From positions 1,624,361 to 1,688,360 of the forward strand of contig NZ_JAIFZO010000002.1 in assembly GCF_026341275.1 (NCBI RefSeq): 64,000 nt of DNA. Reading direction: 5' to 3'. The stretch comes from Streptomyces ortus. Lineage in GTDB: Bacteria > Actinomycetota > Actinomycetes > Streptomycetales > Streptomycetaceae. The notes under the pieces were generated by a model. The model worked only from the letters and a program-made list of their open reading frames with translations. It searched no databases and was not told the DNA's origin. Shown piece after piece: positions 52,255 to 60,553 of the stretch. Position numbers and translations under genes: made by a program. The stretch's first letter is position 1. The number at the start of each line of letters is the position of its first letter.

Positions 52255-53340
52255 TCAGCCCTGAGACCTGTCGCCGTCGGCACGTGCTGGGAGTTCGGGG
52301 GCCGGGGCGGTCGAGGGCCGCCGCAGCAGGCGGTCGGCGTTGGCGCGGGTCAGGTCCCGCCAGGGCTCGGGGGTGCCGGGAGCGCCGGGGCCGTCGAGCG
52401 GAGGGAGCGCCGGCCACACCTGGTCGAGCAGCGCCATCTGAAGGTCGACGGCGATCGGCGGGGTGAAGCAGAAGTCGCTGCCGTAGAGGAGACGTGCGGA
52501 TCCGTAGCGCGTCAGGAGCGCGTTCACGTGGGTGGCCGTGGGGGTACCGGCGAGGTCCCACCACAGGTTGTCGAGGGCTTCGACGACCCCGGGTACGGCG
52601 TGCTCAGGGTCCTCGGGCGGCAGGGTCATCCGCGTCCCGAGCTGGAAGAGCGCCACCCGGTCCGCCAGGAGCGGAACCAGACTGCCCGCGTGCGGGACCA
52701 CCAGCCGCAGTCCCCGGTGGCGGGTGAGGACTCCGGCCAGCGCCAGGCCGAGTACCACGCGCGTGGTGTCGAAGAGGAACTCCATCATCGGCAGCGGGAG
52801 CCCGAGCCGGGTGGACTGCGATCCCACGGGCGCGGTCGGATGGATTAGCACCACACAGCCGCGCGCGGCGAGTGCCGCCCACAAGGGCTCGTGGCGGGAC
52901 TCGGTCAGATAGACGCCGTCGGCATGGGTGGACAGGACCACCCCGTCGGCGCCCAGGGTGTCCAGGGCGTGGTCGAGTTCGGCCAGGGCGGCGTCGACGT
53001 CGGGAAGCGGCAGGGAGGCGAGCAGTCCGAAACGGTCCGGCCGGCGCGCGGCCTCCTCGGCACCGTGCTCATTGACCCGGCGGGCCAGCACGGAGTGGTC
53101 GATGTCCGGGCCGAGTGCGATGCCGGGCGAGGACAGCGAAAGCAGGGAGCGGGCGATGCGCCGCTCGTCCATGAAGGCGAGGTGGTCGCGGGCGTCCCAG
53201 TCGGGCCAGGCGGGCATCCCGTCGGGAACGTCGTGGCCGTGCCGACGGGCGAGGTCGACGTACCAGGGCGGCAGGAAGTGGGCATGCACGTCAACCAGCC
53301 CGTCAGAGCGGCTCGCCACGGAGGGAATCGGGTCATGCAT
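52255..53340 (-). CDS. Amidohydrolase-2 family protein (ACMSD-like)
   Basis: Metal-dependent hydrolase or decarboxylase. The 361-residue protein has HxH in LVDVHAHFLP, His in VLIHPTAP, His in VVPHAGS and Asp in LLYGSDFCF. This is the pattern of the family that includes aminocarboxymuconate semialdehyde decarboxylase and resorcylate decarboxylase. ATG 53340 has CAGGAG six bases upstream. It is convergent with the monooxygenase operon, and its promoter region carries two copies of the palindrome found before that operon, so it should belong to the same regulon. It may decarboxylate a substrate or a cleavage product. Confidence 0.87.
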   Translation of the reverse strand: MHDPIPSVASRSDGLVDVHAHFLPPWYVDLARRHGHDVPDGMPAWPDWDARDHLAFMDERRIARSLLSLSSPGIALGPDIDHSVLARRVNEHGAEEAARRPDRFGLLASLPLPDVDAALAELDHALDTLGADGVVLSTHADGVYLTESRHEPLWAALAARGCVVLIHPTAPVGSQSTRLGLPLPMMEFLFDTTRVVLGLALAGVLTRHRGLRLVVPHAGSLVPLLADRVALFQLGTRMTLPPEDPEHAVPGVVEALDNLWWDLAGTPTATHVNALLTRYGSARLLYGSDFCFTPPIAVDLQMALLDQVWPALPPLDGPGAPGTPEPWRDLTRANADRLLRRPSTAPAPELPARADGDRSQG

Positions 53341-53374
53341 GGCTTGCTCCTGCTTGTGGGCTGGTGTGGACCGT

Positions 53375-53408
53375 GTGATCACGTAAGCATTTTCGATTAC
53401 GTCATCAT
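53375..53408. promoter_or_regulatory. Two tandem operator copies, sites 2 and 3
   Basis: GTGATCACGTAAGCAT (53375-53390) and TCGATTACGTCATCAT (53393-53408) lie with an 18-base period, 35-68 bases before the amidohydrolase start. The second shares GATTACGTCATCAT with the inverted form of site 1 at 48321. The period of nearly two helix turns suits paired dimer binding. Confidence 0.65.
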
Positions 53409-53695
53409 TTTATGGGTCGACGCACGTTGAGGGAACAATCCGGCGCGGGGATCCTCTCCCGTGGAGGGCCGTGCACCGATACGTGTCGGGCCCCGGCTCT
53501 GTGATGCCGTACCGGCGGCGCAGCTCGCCCGGCGCGGATCACTTTCGCCGCCGGGTGCATCACAATGTTCGCAGGCCTGGAGCTCGCGTGGCTGCTCGCA
53601 GGCTGGTCCGCGCAGTCGAAACGGCTCAGCGCCACCCGCGGTGTGACGCCCGCCCCGCCCCCGCTCCCGCTCCCGAAAGAACCAGAAGGATGGTC

Positions 53696-54328
53696 ATGAC
53701 CGAGACAGTCTCCCCACGCGTCGCACGCAAGAGGGCGGCGAAGAGGGCGGCGCTGATGGACGTCGCACGGCGGGCCCTCGCCGCGGGCCGGACCTCGATC
53801 AGCATCCAGGAGCTGACCGAGGAAGCCGACATGGGGTTCGGCTCCTTCTACACCCACTTTCCCGACAAGGAAGCCCTGTTCGACGCCGCGGTCGACGAGA
53901 CGATGGAGTTGTTCGGCTCCTTCGTGGACTCGCTCGCCGAGGGACTCGCGGGCATGGATGCCTTCGCCCTCGGCATTCGCCTGACCTGCCGGCTCCAGCG
54001 CGCCCAGCCGGAGATGGTGCGCCTGGTCCTCAGCTTCGGCACTTCGACTCTCCTGCGGGATGACGGACTCGTCGTGCGGCTGCGCCGTGATCTGCGGCAG
54101 GGCGCCGAGGACGGATCGTTCGTGGGCTGGGATCCCGATCGCGCGCTGATGGCGGTGGGCGGCGCGGTCCTCGGCACGCTCCAGATGCTCGACGCCGACC
54201 CGCGGCTCGACAACGGCGAGGTCGCGGACGAGCTGTGCCTGCGCCTGCTCCAGATGCTGGGCGTGCCCCTCGACGTCGCGACTGCGTGCGCGCACGCACC
54301 CTTGCCGGAACATGCCTGGCTGAGCTGA
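53696..54328 (+). CDS. TetR-family transcriptional regulator
   Basis: Probable repressor of the aromatic catabolism genes. The 210-residue protein has an N-terminal TetR HTH (ISIQELTEEADMGFGSFYTHFPDKEAL) within about residues 15-65, and a helical ligand-binding region. ATG 53696 has AGAAGGA five bases upstream; ATG 53690 is the alternative. It is divergent from the amidohydrolase gene. About 290 bases separate its start from the operator pair, so it may have its own promoter nearer the gene. An aromatic compound or its degradation product is the likely inducer. Confidence 0.9.
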   Translation: MTETVSPRVARKRAAKRAALMDVARRALAAGRTSISIQELTEEADMGFGSFYTHFPDKEALFDAAVDETMELFGSFVDSLAEGLAGMDAFALGIRLTCRLQRAQPEMVRLVLSFGTSTLLRDDGLVVRLRRDLRQGAEDGSFVGWDPDRALMAVGGAVLGTLQMLDADPRLDNGEVADELCLRLLQMLGVPLDVATACAHAPLPEHAWLS

Positions 54329-54344
54329 GCAAGTGCGGACGTAC

Positions 54345-54775
54345 ACGGTCGACTTCCCCGCCCGCAGGACCGGCTGGGCCTTCACCGGCTGCCCCGCTCC
54401 GCCGCCGATCTGATCCTACTCGGAGACCTCACCGGCCACGACGCAGCCGGCAGCTACAGCAGAACCGGCTCCGACGGCCGGACCCTGACCCTGCGCAGCG
54501 ACCACCAGGGCGCGGCCGAGCACGGGCATCGGATCACCGCGGCGATCGCCTGCCATGTGGCGCGTGCCGGCGGAACCGTCGACGAGCTGACGCATCTGCC
54601 GCTGGACTACGTCCGCCGGGTATGGGCCAGCGCCTCGACCGCCGTCAACGACAGCAGCGGGGTCAAGCCGTGCCATGACGCGTAGGAGATTTTCGCCGCG
54701 CTGCGCGACCGTATCTGAGAAGACGCCCTGCGCGGAGCTCGTGTCCGGACCACTCCCCCCGCCTGGAGCTGGAGC
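54345..54775 (+). pseudogene. Decayed partial copy of the replication-type gene at 55938
   Basis: The DNA closely matches about 55975-56430 of the intact gene: the reading LGLHRLPRSAADLILLGDL, SYSRTGSDGRTLTLRSD and AAEHGHRITAAIACHVARAG is recognisable in one frame. Compared with the intact copy it lacks 69 bases (in frame) after VDELTH. It has a TAG stop where the intact gene has a Tyr codon (HDA-stop against HHAYE) and a second stop about 13 codons later. It then jumps to a segment resembling 56693-56725 (TGTCCGGACCACTC), so a second deletion of about 260 bases occurred. It has no start of its own. Confidence 0.8.
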
Positions 54776-54838
54776 TGGAGCACGATAGGTATCGCAAGGG
54801 CCGGCTTGCTGTCACCGAGATCGGCGGCCCCTCACCCT

Positions 54839-55285
54839 TTACGGAGAGTCTTGACCGCTGGACCCGGAGTCGTGTCCAGCGGCGGGCCGATGCGGTCGGC
54901 GTTCCGGAAGCCGTGTGATCGCGGCGGTCACCGCCAGCGCGAGCGTGACACCGACAGCGGAGCCGACGCTCTGCGCCCAGGCACCGTCGAGGGAGCCGGG
55001 CAGGGCGGCTCTCGTGAGCCGGCCGGCCACCGTCAGGACTGCTAGCGAGGCAAATATGGCCGTCCAGCGGTACCGCACCCCGTCGATGATGTCGCCATAA
55101 AAGAGGAGCAGCAGCGCCATGCCGAACTCGTCGTCCCAGCCGATCGCGGTGAGCCCGGCCCCGAAGGCAAGCGCGAACAGCCAGAGCCCCATCAGTTGCC
55201 GGGCGAACGTGGCCGGCGGCTGTCCTGCACCACGCGGCGGCCGGAAGAACCGTGTGATGTGCTGGACGATCCCGTACTTCTGCAT
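54839..55285 (-). CDS. Small membrane protein of unknown function
   Basis: The 148-residue product has about four helices (FARQLMGLWLFALAFGAGL, FGMALLLLFYGDIIDG, WTAIFASLAVLTVAG, SVGSAVGVTLALAVTAAI) and a polar C-terminus. ATG 55285 is the only good start. The family is not recognised. It lies between the decayed and the intact replication-type copies on the opposite strand, so it could be cargo of the event that duplicated them. Confidence 0.6.
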   Translation of the reverse strand: MQKYGIVQHITRFFRPPRGAGQPPATFARQLMGLWLFALAFGAGLTAIGWDDEFGMALLLLFYGDIIDGVRYRWTAIFASLAVLTVAGRLTRAALPGSLDGAWAQSVGSAVGVTLALAVTAAITRLPERRPHRPAAGHDSGSSGQDSP

Positions 55286-55937
55286 GACCCGCGTCCCGAT
55301 CCCCCGGGGTAGCCGACTTCTGCCGGCGTTCAGTAGTAGGACTCACGGAAGCAGGACGCGGTTGTGGTGGAGCGTACCCACGCCATGCTCGCCCTGGACT
55401 GCGTTTGAAACCCGGAATGCCAGAATTCGACCCGGACTCGACCCCGAGGGTTTGCCTAAGCGGCAAACATGGCATCTGACCTGCGGAAGACGCTGAGCGG
55501 CAGACGAGTCGGGCTGTACGCCGGGTTTTCCTGAGCACCTTTCTGACCTGTGCCTTCGTCGTCCGGATCGGCTGTGACCTGCTAGGTCGGATTGCAGAGA
55601 CGATCTGAGGCAGTCAGAGGAAACCGCTCTGATTCGACCCCGATTCGACCGGAGCCACTCGGATTCCGTTAGAGGCAATCGCCCCTGACAAGGCCCGAGT
55701 TGGTGCAGGTCGGGCGGTGTTGAGCAAGCGCTGATTCTCTCGGGCAGCCCTCGGGAATCGTTCTTGGTCGAGCCGCGGTGGGGACGCCTGCCTCCCGTAA
55801 CGGAGCCAGGCATACAGAAGCCTCCAGGAAGGCAATCCTGGAGGCTTCTCTGGCACCGATTGGAGGTCGGTCCCGGACATCACCTGCGGTTTTCGCAGGC
55901 GCAGGTGGCGTCCTTGTCTTTGCGAGACGACTCCACT
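55286..55937. other. Non-coding region before replication-type gene, possible origin
   Basis: 652 bases without a supported gene. It contains four short repeats ATTCGACCC/ACTCGACCC/ATTCGACCC/ATTCGACCG at 55425, 55437, 55632 and 55643. A 7-bp hairpin GTTTGCC-TAAGC-GGCAAAC lies at 55450-55468, and a 13-bp hairpin at 55817-55848. Short repeats with hairpins next to a replication-type gene are what plasmid origins look like, but the repeats are few and this stays a hypothesis. Confidence 0.4.
55817..55848. terminator. Perfect 13-bp hairpin before replication-type gene
   Basis: GAAGCCTCCAGGA (55817-55829) and TCCTGGAGGCTTC (55836-55848) with loop AGGCAA. It is 90 bases before the GTG start of the gene at 55938. 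It may be a terminator isolating that gene, an attenuator in its leader, or part of an origin. Confidence 0.6.
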
Positions 55938-57440
55938 GTGCCACACAGCACTCACCGAACAGACCTACAACGACGACTTCCCCACCCGCAGGAATGGCTG
56001 GGCCTTCACCGGCTACCCCGCTCCGCCGCTGACCTGATCCTGCTCGGAGATCTCACCGGCCGCTACGCCGTCGGCAGCTACAGCAGAACCAGCAGCGACG
56101 GCCGGACCCTGACCCTGCGCAGCGACCGTCAGGGCGCGGCGGAGCACGGGCATCGGATCACCGCGGCGATCGCCTGCCATGTGGCGCGTGCCGGCGGAAC
56201 CGTCGACGAGCTGACGCAGCTGCTGTTGCACCCCGAGCACGAGGGCGGCAGGCACGCACGCCACCTCGCAATGCGCTCCGGACAGCCGCGCGCCCTGGAC
56301 TACCTCCACCGGGTGTGGGCCAGCGCCTCGGCCGCCGTCCACGACAGCACCAGGGTCGAGTCTCGTCACCACGCGTATGAGGTCCTCGCCGCGCTGCGCG
56401 ACCGCATCGAGACGACGCCCTGGCGCGGCACGCGGGGGCGGACCGCCCTGCGGGTGCTGCGGGCGCATCTGAACTTCGCCGAGATCGCGGGCGGTCCCCT
56501 GCACCATGCCAGCGAGCGGCAGACCGCGGAGGAAGCCGGGATCTCCCGCACGACCCTGCGGGCCGTCTACGAACTGGTTCTGAAACCACGTGGGTGGCTA
56601 CGCCGGCTGCGGGTCGGCCACGGCCGCGAAGGCTCGACCTGGTACCTCGACCTCGACAACCGCGCCTACGGCATGTCCTTTTCGCCGTCTCGTATCCGGA
56701 CCACTCAGTTCCCCCCCAACCTGGCACTTGAGGAGTGGCTTACCCCTGAGACAGGCGCGGTGGCCGACATCGACTCCACTGTCATCGCCCGCCTGATGGG
56801 CCACGACGCCTTCACCCACCACGGCCTCGGTAGCTCCGCACTGATGATCATCGGCGCCTTAAACCTGCATCCCGGACAGACTGTCGAAGAGTTGGTCGGC
56901 TCATCCTCAGTTTCCCGTGCCACGGCCTACCGCACTCTGCGACGCCTCGCCCTACACGGCCTGGTCCGACAGGACTGTCAGACGTGGGCTCTGACACCGC
57001 GCGCGCTAGAAGGCATCGGGGTACCCACCCGCGCTTCGCGGTCAACGCCAGATGGGGCTCCCGCGCTCGGCTGGGACGCTCTCGCCGACGACTACGGCAC
57101 CGCAGGCGTTGTTGCTCGGCGCAAAGCCCTGCACGTGGCCGAACGCGCGGCCTATCGCGAGGTGCTGGAACGACTCACGGAGCACCGCAGCAAAGCCGTG
57201 GTGATCGTGCGTGACGGCCGCACGGTCCTGGTCCCGGCACCGCGCGCCGACGAGATCCCTGTCTCATGGCACTCCCCCGGCGGGTCCGTCCTCGACCCGG
57301 CAACCGGACGCCCCGCCGCGGACTGGCGTGTGGCCACCGACGGGCGACTCATCCTCATCACCCCAGCCGACCAGCGCAGTTACGACGAGCTGGCAGCAGC
57401 CCATGCCCAAGCCCACAGCGAATGGGAATCCGCCACGTGA
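55938..57440 (+). CDS. Replication-initiator-like protein with two winged-helix segments
   Basis: The 500-residue product (from GTG 55938) resembles plasmid-borne DNA-binding proteins of Streptomyces. Residues about 15-160 are an RHxxH-rich helical region. An HTH pattern (QTAEEAGISRTTLRAVYELV) with a following wing (GWLRRLRVGHGREGSTWYLDL) lies at about 190-240. A second winged helix (QTVEELVGSSSVSRATAYRTL, LALHGLVRQDCQTWALT) lies at about 310-360. The position directly before HTH, ParA and ParB-like genes suggests replication or copy control. I cannot assign a named Rep family. The frame is open from 55764, so the start is uncertain. A decayed copy lies 1.6 kb upstream. Confidence 0.6.
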   Translation: MPHSTHRTDLQRRLPHPQEWLGLHRLPRSAADLILLGDLTGRYAVGSYSRTSSDGRTLTLRSDRQGAAEHGHRITAAIACHVARAGGTVDELTQLLLHPEHEGGRHARHLAMRSGQPRALDYLHRVWASASAAVHDSTRVESRHHAYEVLAALRDRIETTPWRGTRGRTALRVLRAHLNFAEIAGGPLHHASERQTAEEAGISRTTLRAVYELVLKPRGWLRRLRVGHGREGSTWYLDLDNRAYGMSFSPSRIRTTQFPPNLALEEWLTPETGAVADIDSTVIARLMGHDAFTHHGLGSSALMIIGALNLHPGQTVEELVGSSSVSRATAYRTLRRLALHGLVRQDCQTWALTPRALEGIGVPTRASRSTPDGAPALGWDALADDYGTAGVVARRKALHVAERAAYREVLERLTEHRSKAVVIVRDGRTVLVPAPRADEIPVSWHSPGGSVLDPATGRPAADWRVATDGRLILITPADQRSYDELAAAHAQAHSEWESAT

Positions 57441-58012
57441 ATCCACAGCCTCAGTCACCAGCCGCTGCCAAGGAAGGAGAAACCACTCCTCAAGCTCTGC
57501 GGAAGCAGTACGAAACCGGTGCCACGGTCACCGACCTCGTCGCCACGAGCGGGCTCTCGTACGGCACGGTCCTCAACCGGCTGCGCGGGGCCGGGACGGT
57601 GATGCGTACCTCGTGGCAGACCCGCCGACTGCGTGAGGACGCGCAGGCCCGCCGGAATCTGGCGGCCCGGCTGCGCACTCTCTACGACAAGCACGGCGCG
57701 ACCCTCACCGACCTGGCCGCGGCCGGAGCCGGAACACGGCGTGCCGCCCGCCGCCTGCTCATCGAAGCCGGCGGCACCCCGCGCACCACACAGCAGACGT
57801 TGCGGATGCGCTCTGCCGCGGATGCTCCCGCACGCAAGAAGCTCGCGATGTCCCTGCGGACGAAGTACGAGGCCGGAGCCTCGGTGCCGGAACTGGCCAA
57901 GGAATGTAACTACTCCATCGCCACGATCTACCGGCTCCTGCACCTGGCCAAGACCTGGATGCGGCCCCCGCACCGACACGGACCCGCGCCCCGCCGCAGG
58001 CGGCGCTCATGA
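57437..58012 (+). CDS. Protein made of three tandem HTH repeats
   Basis: The 191-residue product has three related units of about 50 residues. Each follows the pattern LRxxYexGAtvxdLA....s..tv.rlL..Ag: unit 1 LRKQYETGATVTDLVATSGL, unit 2 LRTLYDKHGATLTDLAAAGA, unit 3 LRTKYEAGASVPELAKECNY. Each unit looks like a helix-turn-helix, so the protein could bind an array of spaced sites. It ends in a basic tail (RRRRRS). The GTG start overlaps the stop of the replication-type gene; ATG 57422 is an alternative. Iteron or origin binding is inferred from this context. Confidence 0.75.
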   Translation: MNPQPQSPAAAKEGETTPQALRKQYETGATVTDLVATSGLSYGTVLNRLRGAGTVMRTSWQTRRLREDAQARRNLAARLRTLYDKHGATLTDLAAAGAGTRRAARRLLIEAGGTPRTTQQTLRMRSAADAPARKKLAMSLRTKYEAGASVPELAKECNYSIATIYRLLHLAKTWMRPPHRHGPAPRRRRRS

Positions 58013-58192
58013 GCGGCCCGAGCTCCGCCTCTGTCGCCGCCCGCGCCGGCCAGAGCACCAGCACGCGCGCGCACCAACCCGACTACAGGCATACGGCACG
58101 CGCACCTCCAGTTGCCGCACAAGCCGCCATGCGTCGACGTCGCCCCCCCCACCGCAATGCAGTACACCGTCCAGTTTCAGGAGATCACGCAC

Positions 58193-58906
58193 GTGAATGA
58201 ACTGACCCGTCACAAGAATCTGGCCAAGACCACGGCTGTTGTCTGGGATGCCTTCGTCATCGTCATCGGCATGCTCAAGGGCGGCACCGGCAAGACCACC
58301 TCCGCCTGGTTCATCGCCCTCTACTACGCCATCGTCCTCGACCTGCCCACCCTGCTGCTCGACGCGGACGCCACCAGCCAGTCCGCCTACGACTGGTACA
58401 AAGTCGCCCAGGCCGCCGGCTTCGCGATCCCCGCCAACCTGGTCATCGAGCGCTACCCGTTCGACGACATCGCCGAGTACATCCGCGACAAGCGCACCGA
58501 GTTCGGCGCGATCGTCATCGACGCCGGCGGCGGCAGCGCCAAGCTGTTCCACGAGGCCGTCACCGAGGCGAACCGGCTGATCGTGCCGGTCGCCCCCACC
58601 AAGATCGAACGCCGCAAACTCGTCGCCACCTTCGACGAAGCCGAACGCGCCGCCGTCCGCAACACCCGCGACATCACCGCCCACGTCGTCCTCGTCAAGG
58701 CCGACGACCGCACCAGCCTGCCCCGCACCGCCAAGGACAAGCTGCTCCAACCCGCCCAGGGCGAAGGCATCGGCCCGGACCACGACGAACCGTTCCCGCT
58801 CGCCGACACCGTCATCCACGCCTGGGTCCACTACATGGAGGCCTTCGGCGAAATCCCCACCGAACTCAGCGAGTACACCGCACTCATGAAGGAGCTCAAC
58901 GCATGA
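58193..58906 (+). CDS. parA: ParA-family ATPase
   Basis: Partition ATPase that positions or segregates DNA. The 237-residue product from GTG 58193 has the deviant Walker A KGGTGKTT (29-36) with the signature lysine, switch-like strand LLLDADATSQS (Walker A' partner) and IVIDAGGGSAKL. It is short, without an N-terminal HTH, like type Ib ParA proteins of plasmids. CAGGAG lies nine bases before the GTG. The next gene overlaps by four bases, as ParA and its DNA-binding partner usually do. Upstream in-frame starts exist but lack a ribosome binding site. Confidence 0.9.
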   Translation: MNELTRHKNLAKTTAVVWDAFVIVIGMLKGGTGKTTSAWFIALYYAIVLDLPTLLLDADATSQSAYDWYKVAQAAGFAIPANLVIERYPFDDIAEYIRDKRTEFGAIVIDAGGGSAKLFHEAVTEANRLIVPVAPTKIERRKLVATFDEAERAAVRNTRDITAHVVLVKADDRTSLPRTAKDKLLQPAQGEGIGPDHDEPFPLADTVIHAWVHYMEAFGEIPTELSEYTALMKELNA

Positions 58907-59598
58907 CCGACAGGATGAAGCCCCCGCCCCGCTCCAAGGGGCGCGCCCTGGGCGCAACAGCCAAGAAGACGGCTCCGCCTCCACCCCCGCCAGCCGCCGA
59001 ACTCACCCCCGAACAGTTCGCCGCGGAACAAGCCGCCCAGCCCTCCACGCATGTCGTGGAGCGCGGCCCGGAGCAGGACTCCGTGTCCCGCGAGCCGGCG
59101 GGCACTGCCATCAGCAGTTCGCAAGCACAGCTGGGCTCGGGCGGACTTCCGGCGACAGACCAGAAGCAAGCGCAGGCTACCGACCACACTCCGCAGCGCG
59201 GAGCGTCCCAACACACCCGGACGGACCCAGCGCAGGCGCAGGCTGCCGAAGTCGCGGTCCATTCAGCAGCACTCCCCCCGACAACCGACACGATGTTTCC
59301 TGTGCGGGACGACGTTCGAGACCTGCGGTACGAGCAGGACGCACGAGCACAACCAACAGCAAGCGAGGGAACACCCTGGACCCACGGCCCCGGCCGGCCC
59401 ACAAACATCCCCGAAGCCGCCGTAGTCCTCAACCAACGCATCATCGCCCGCGAAAGCCTCGACTCATCAGTCCCCGCAGCGTTGAAGCTGAAGAAGCGGA
59501 TCAAGCGCTTCGCCCTGGACAACGAACTCGACCATCTCCCCATCGGCGACATCGTCTCCGTCGCCCTGGACGAGTGGCTCACCACCCGCGGGTTCTGA
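58903..59598 (+). CDS. ParB-like centromere-binding partner, ribbon-helix-helix type
   Basis: The 231-residue product has a long disordered Pro/Gln/Ala/Thr region (about 1-175). The C-terminal domain of about 50 residues, with AALKLKKRIKRFALDNELD and IGDIVSVALDEWLTTRGF, is compatible with a ribbon-helix-helix fold. The same C-terminal pattern closes the small protein at 59730. Coupled to parA by ATGA. In type Ib systems such a small partner binds the centromere and its own promoter. It does not contain the classical ParB HTH. Confidence 0.75.
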   Translation: MTDRMKPPPRSKGRALGATAKKTAPPPPPPAAELTPEQFAAEQAAQPSTHVVERGPEQDSVSREPAGTAISSSQAQLGSGGLPATDQKQAQATDHTPQRGASQHTRTDPAQAQAAEVAVHSAALPPTTDTMFPVRDDVRDLRYEQDARAQPTASEGTPWTHGPGRPTNIPEAAVVLNQRIIARESLDSSVPAALKLKKRIKRFALDNELDHLPIGDIVSVALDEWLTTRGF

Positions 59599-59659
59599 CC
59601 CAGCAAACGGCGCCGGGTGGCCGCGAACGCACCACTCGTTCACGGCCACCCGTCGCCCG

Positions 59660-59709
59660 ACTATTCCAATAGTCCACTAGGCCAATAGGCGGCTCACTAT
59701 TCGAATAGT
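59660..59709. promoter_or_regulatory. Palindromic site pair before the second ribbon-helix-helix gene
   Basis: ACTATTCCAATAGT (59660-59673) and the perfect palindrome ACTATTCGAATAGT (59696-59709) flank a third half-site CCAATAG (59682-59688). The sites stand out as AT-rich in this genome and lie between the two partner genes, 20 bases before ATG 59730. They are good candidates for a partition centromere or an autoregulatory operator. Confidence 0.75.
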
Positions 59710-59729
59710 GGACCGAACCGGAGCATCCC

Positions 59730-60038
59730 ATGCCCGACCTCTCGCACCACGCCCATCAACTACGTGACCTGGCTGACCTCCTCGAAGCACAAACCAGCCG
59801 CCCAGAAGACCCACACTCTCCTCACCCAGACACGCAGGAGATCCTCAGCGGCCGTCATACCAACCGACGGCAGCTCAACTACGCCGTACCCGACGCACTG
59901 CAACTCCAACGACGTATCCGCCGCTACAACGCCGACTCCGACATCCCACACGGCGACATCGTCGCCCTCGCCCTCGACACCTTCCTGCGAGCCAAGGGCT
60001 ACCCGCCCAGCCTGGCGCCTCAGCCGGAGCCGTCGTAA
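59730..60038 (+). CDS. Small ribbon-helix-helix-type protein
   Basis: The 102-residue product has an N-terminal helix (LSHHAHQLRDLADLLEAQ), a linker, and a C-terminal segment YAVPDALQLQRRIRRYNADS...HGDIVALALDTFLRAKGYPP. That segment matches the end of the ParB-like protein at 58903 (VPAALKLKKRIKRFALDN...IGDIVSVALDEWL). GGAG precedes ATG 59730. It probably binds the palindromes in front of it. The two related DNA-binding proteins may share sites. Confidence 0.75.
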   Translation: MPDLSHHAHQLRDLADLLEAQTSRPEDPHSPHPDTQEILSGRHTNRRQLNYAVPDALQLQRRIRRYNADSDIPHGDIVALALDTFLRAKGYPPSLAPQPEPS

Positions 60039-60553
60039 GCGGACTTCATGACGAAATTCCGTTCGACGCGGATAGATGGTGGCCGTCCGTCTGAGTCATG
60101 TCTGGTCTGCGATCGTTGCAAGAGTGCACCCGATGCAGGTTCTCAATCTTTTTATCCGAACAGACCGCTGCGAGCTGCACGTTCTTGGGACCCTCTCATC
60201 AATGTGTCCGGCCGAATTTTCCATCAGCTGTTCGGTTCTCCGCCGAGACTGAGCCCTTCATGGCGGACTTGCGCCGGGAGCAGGCACTCGATGAGCGCTA
60301 AGGGCAGCGCCGACAGGCTCGACCGATGCGTCGTTCTGATGGGCATGTCGCGCTATCGCGACCCCAGGCATCTCCCGGTACCCACGGTAGCCAGCAGTCA
60401 TAGAACCGCGGACCGGTGAGAGCCGCGACCGGAGCCCACCGCGTTGGTTCTGTACACGGGATCCGTGTTAGAACCGCGCCCTCATCACCGGACGCCTCCG
60501 GTAGGGACCCTGCTCGCCGCTTCGCTCGACGATCACACGGCATCGAGCAACCG
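60039..60553. other. Non-coding gap, nothing recognised
   Basis: 515 bases between the ribbon-helix-helix gene and the end of the minus-strand PIN gene. Short open frames are present but have no start signal and no recognisable product. AGAACCGCG occurs twice (60411 and 60471), and I see no strong hairpin. Confidence 0.4.

Noticed and set aside
59660-59709. Insertion-sequence ends
   Set aside because: No transposase between or beside the palindromes; their place between partition-type genes fits binding sites better.
54329-60038. Integrase-flanked integrative element with tRNA attachment site
   Set aside because: I found no integrase and no tRNA-like sequence in the window.
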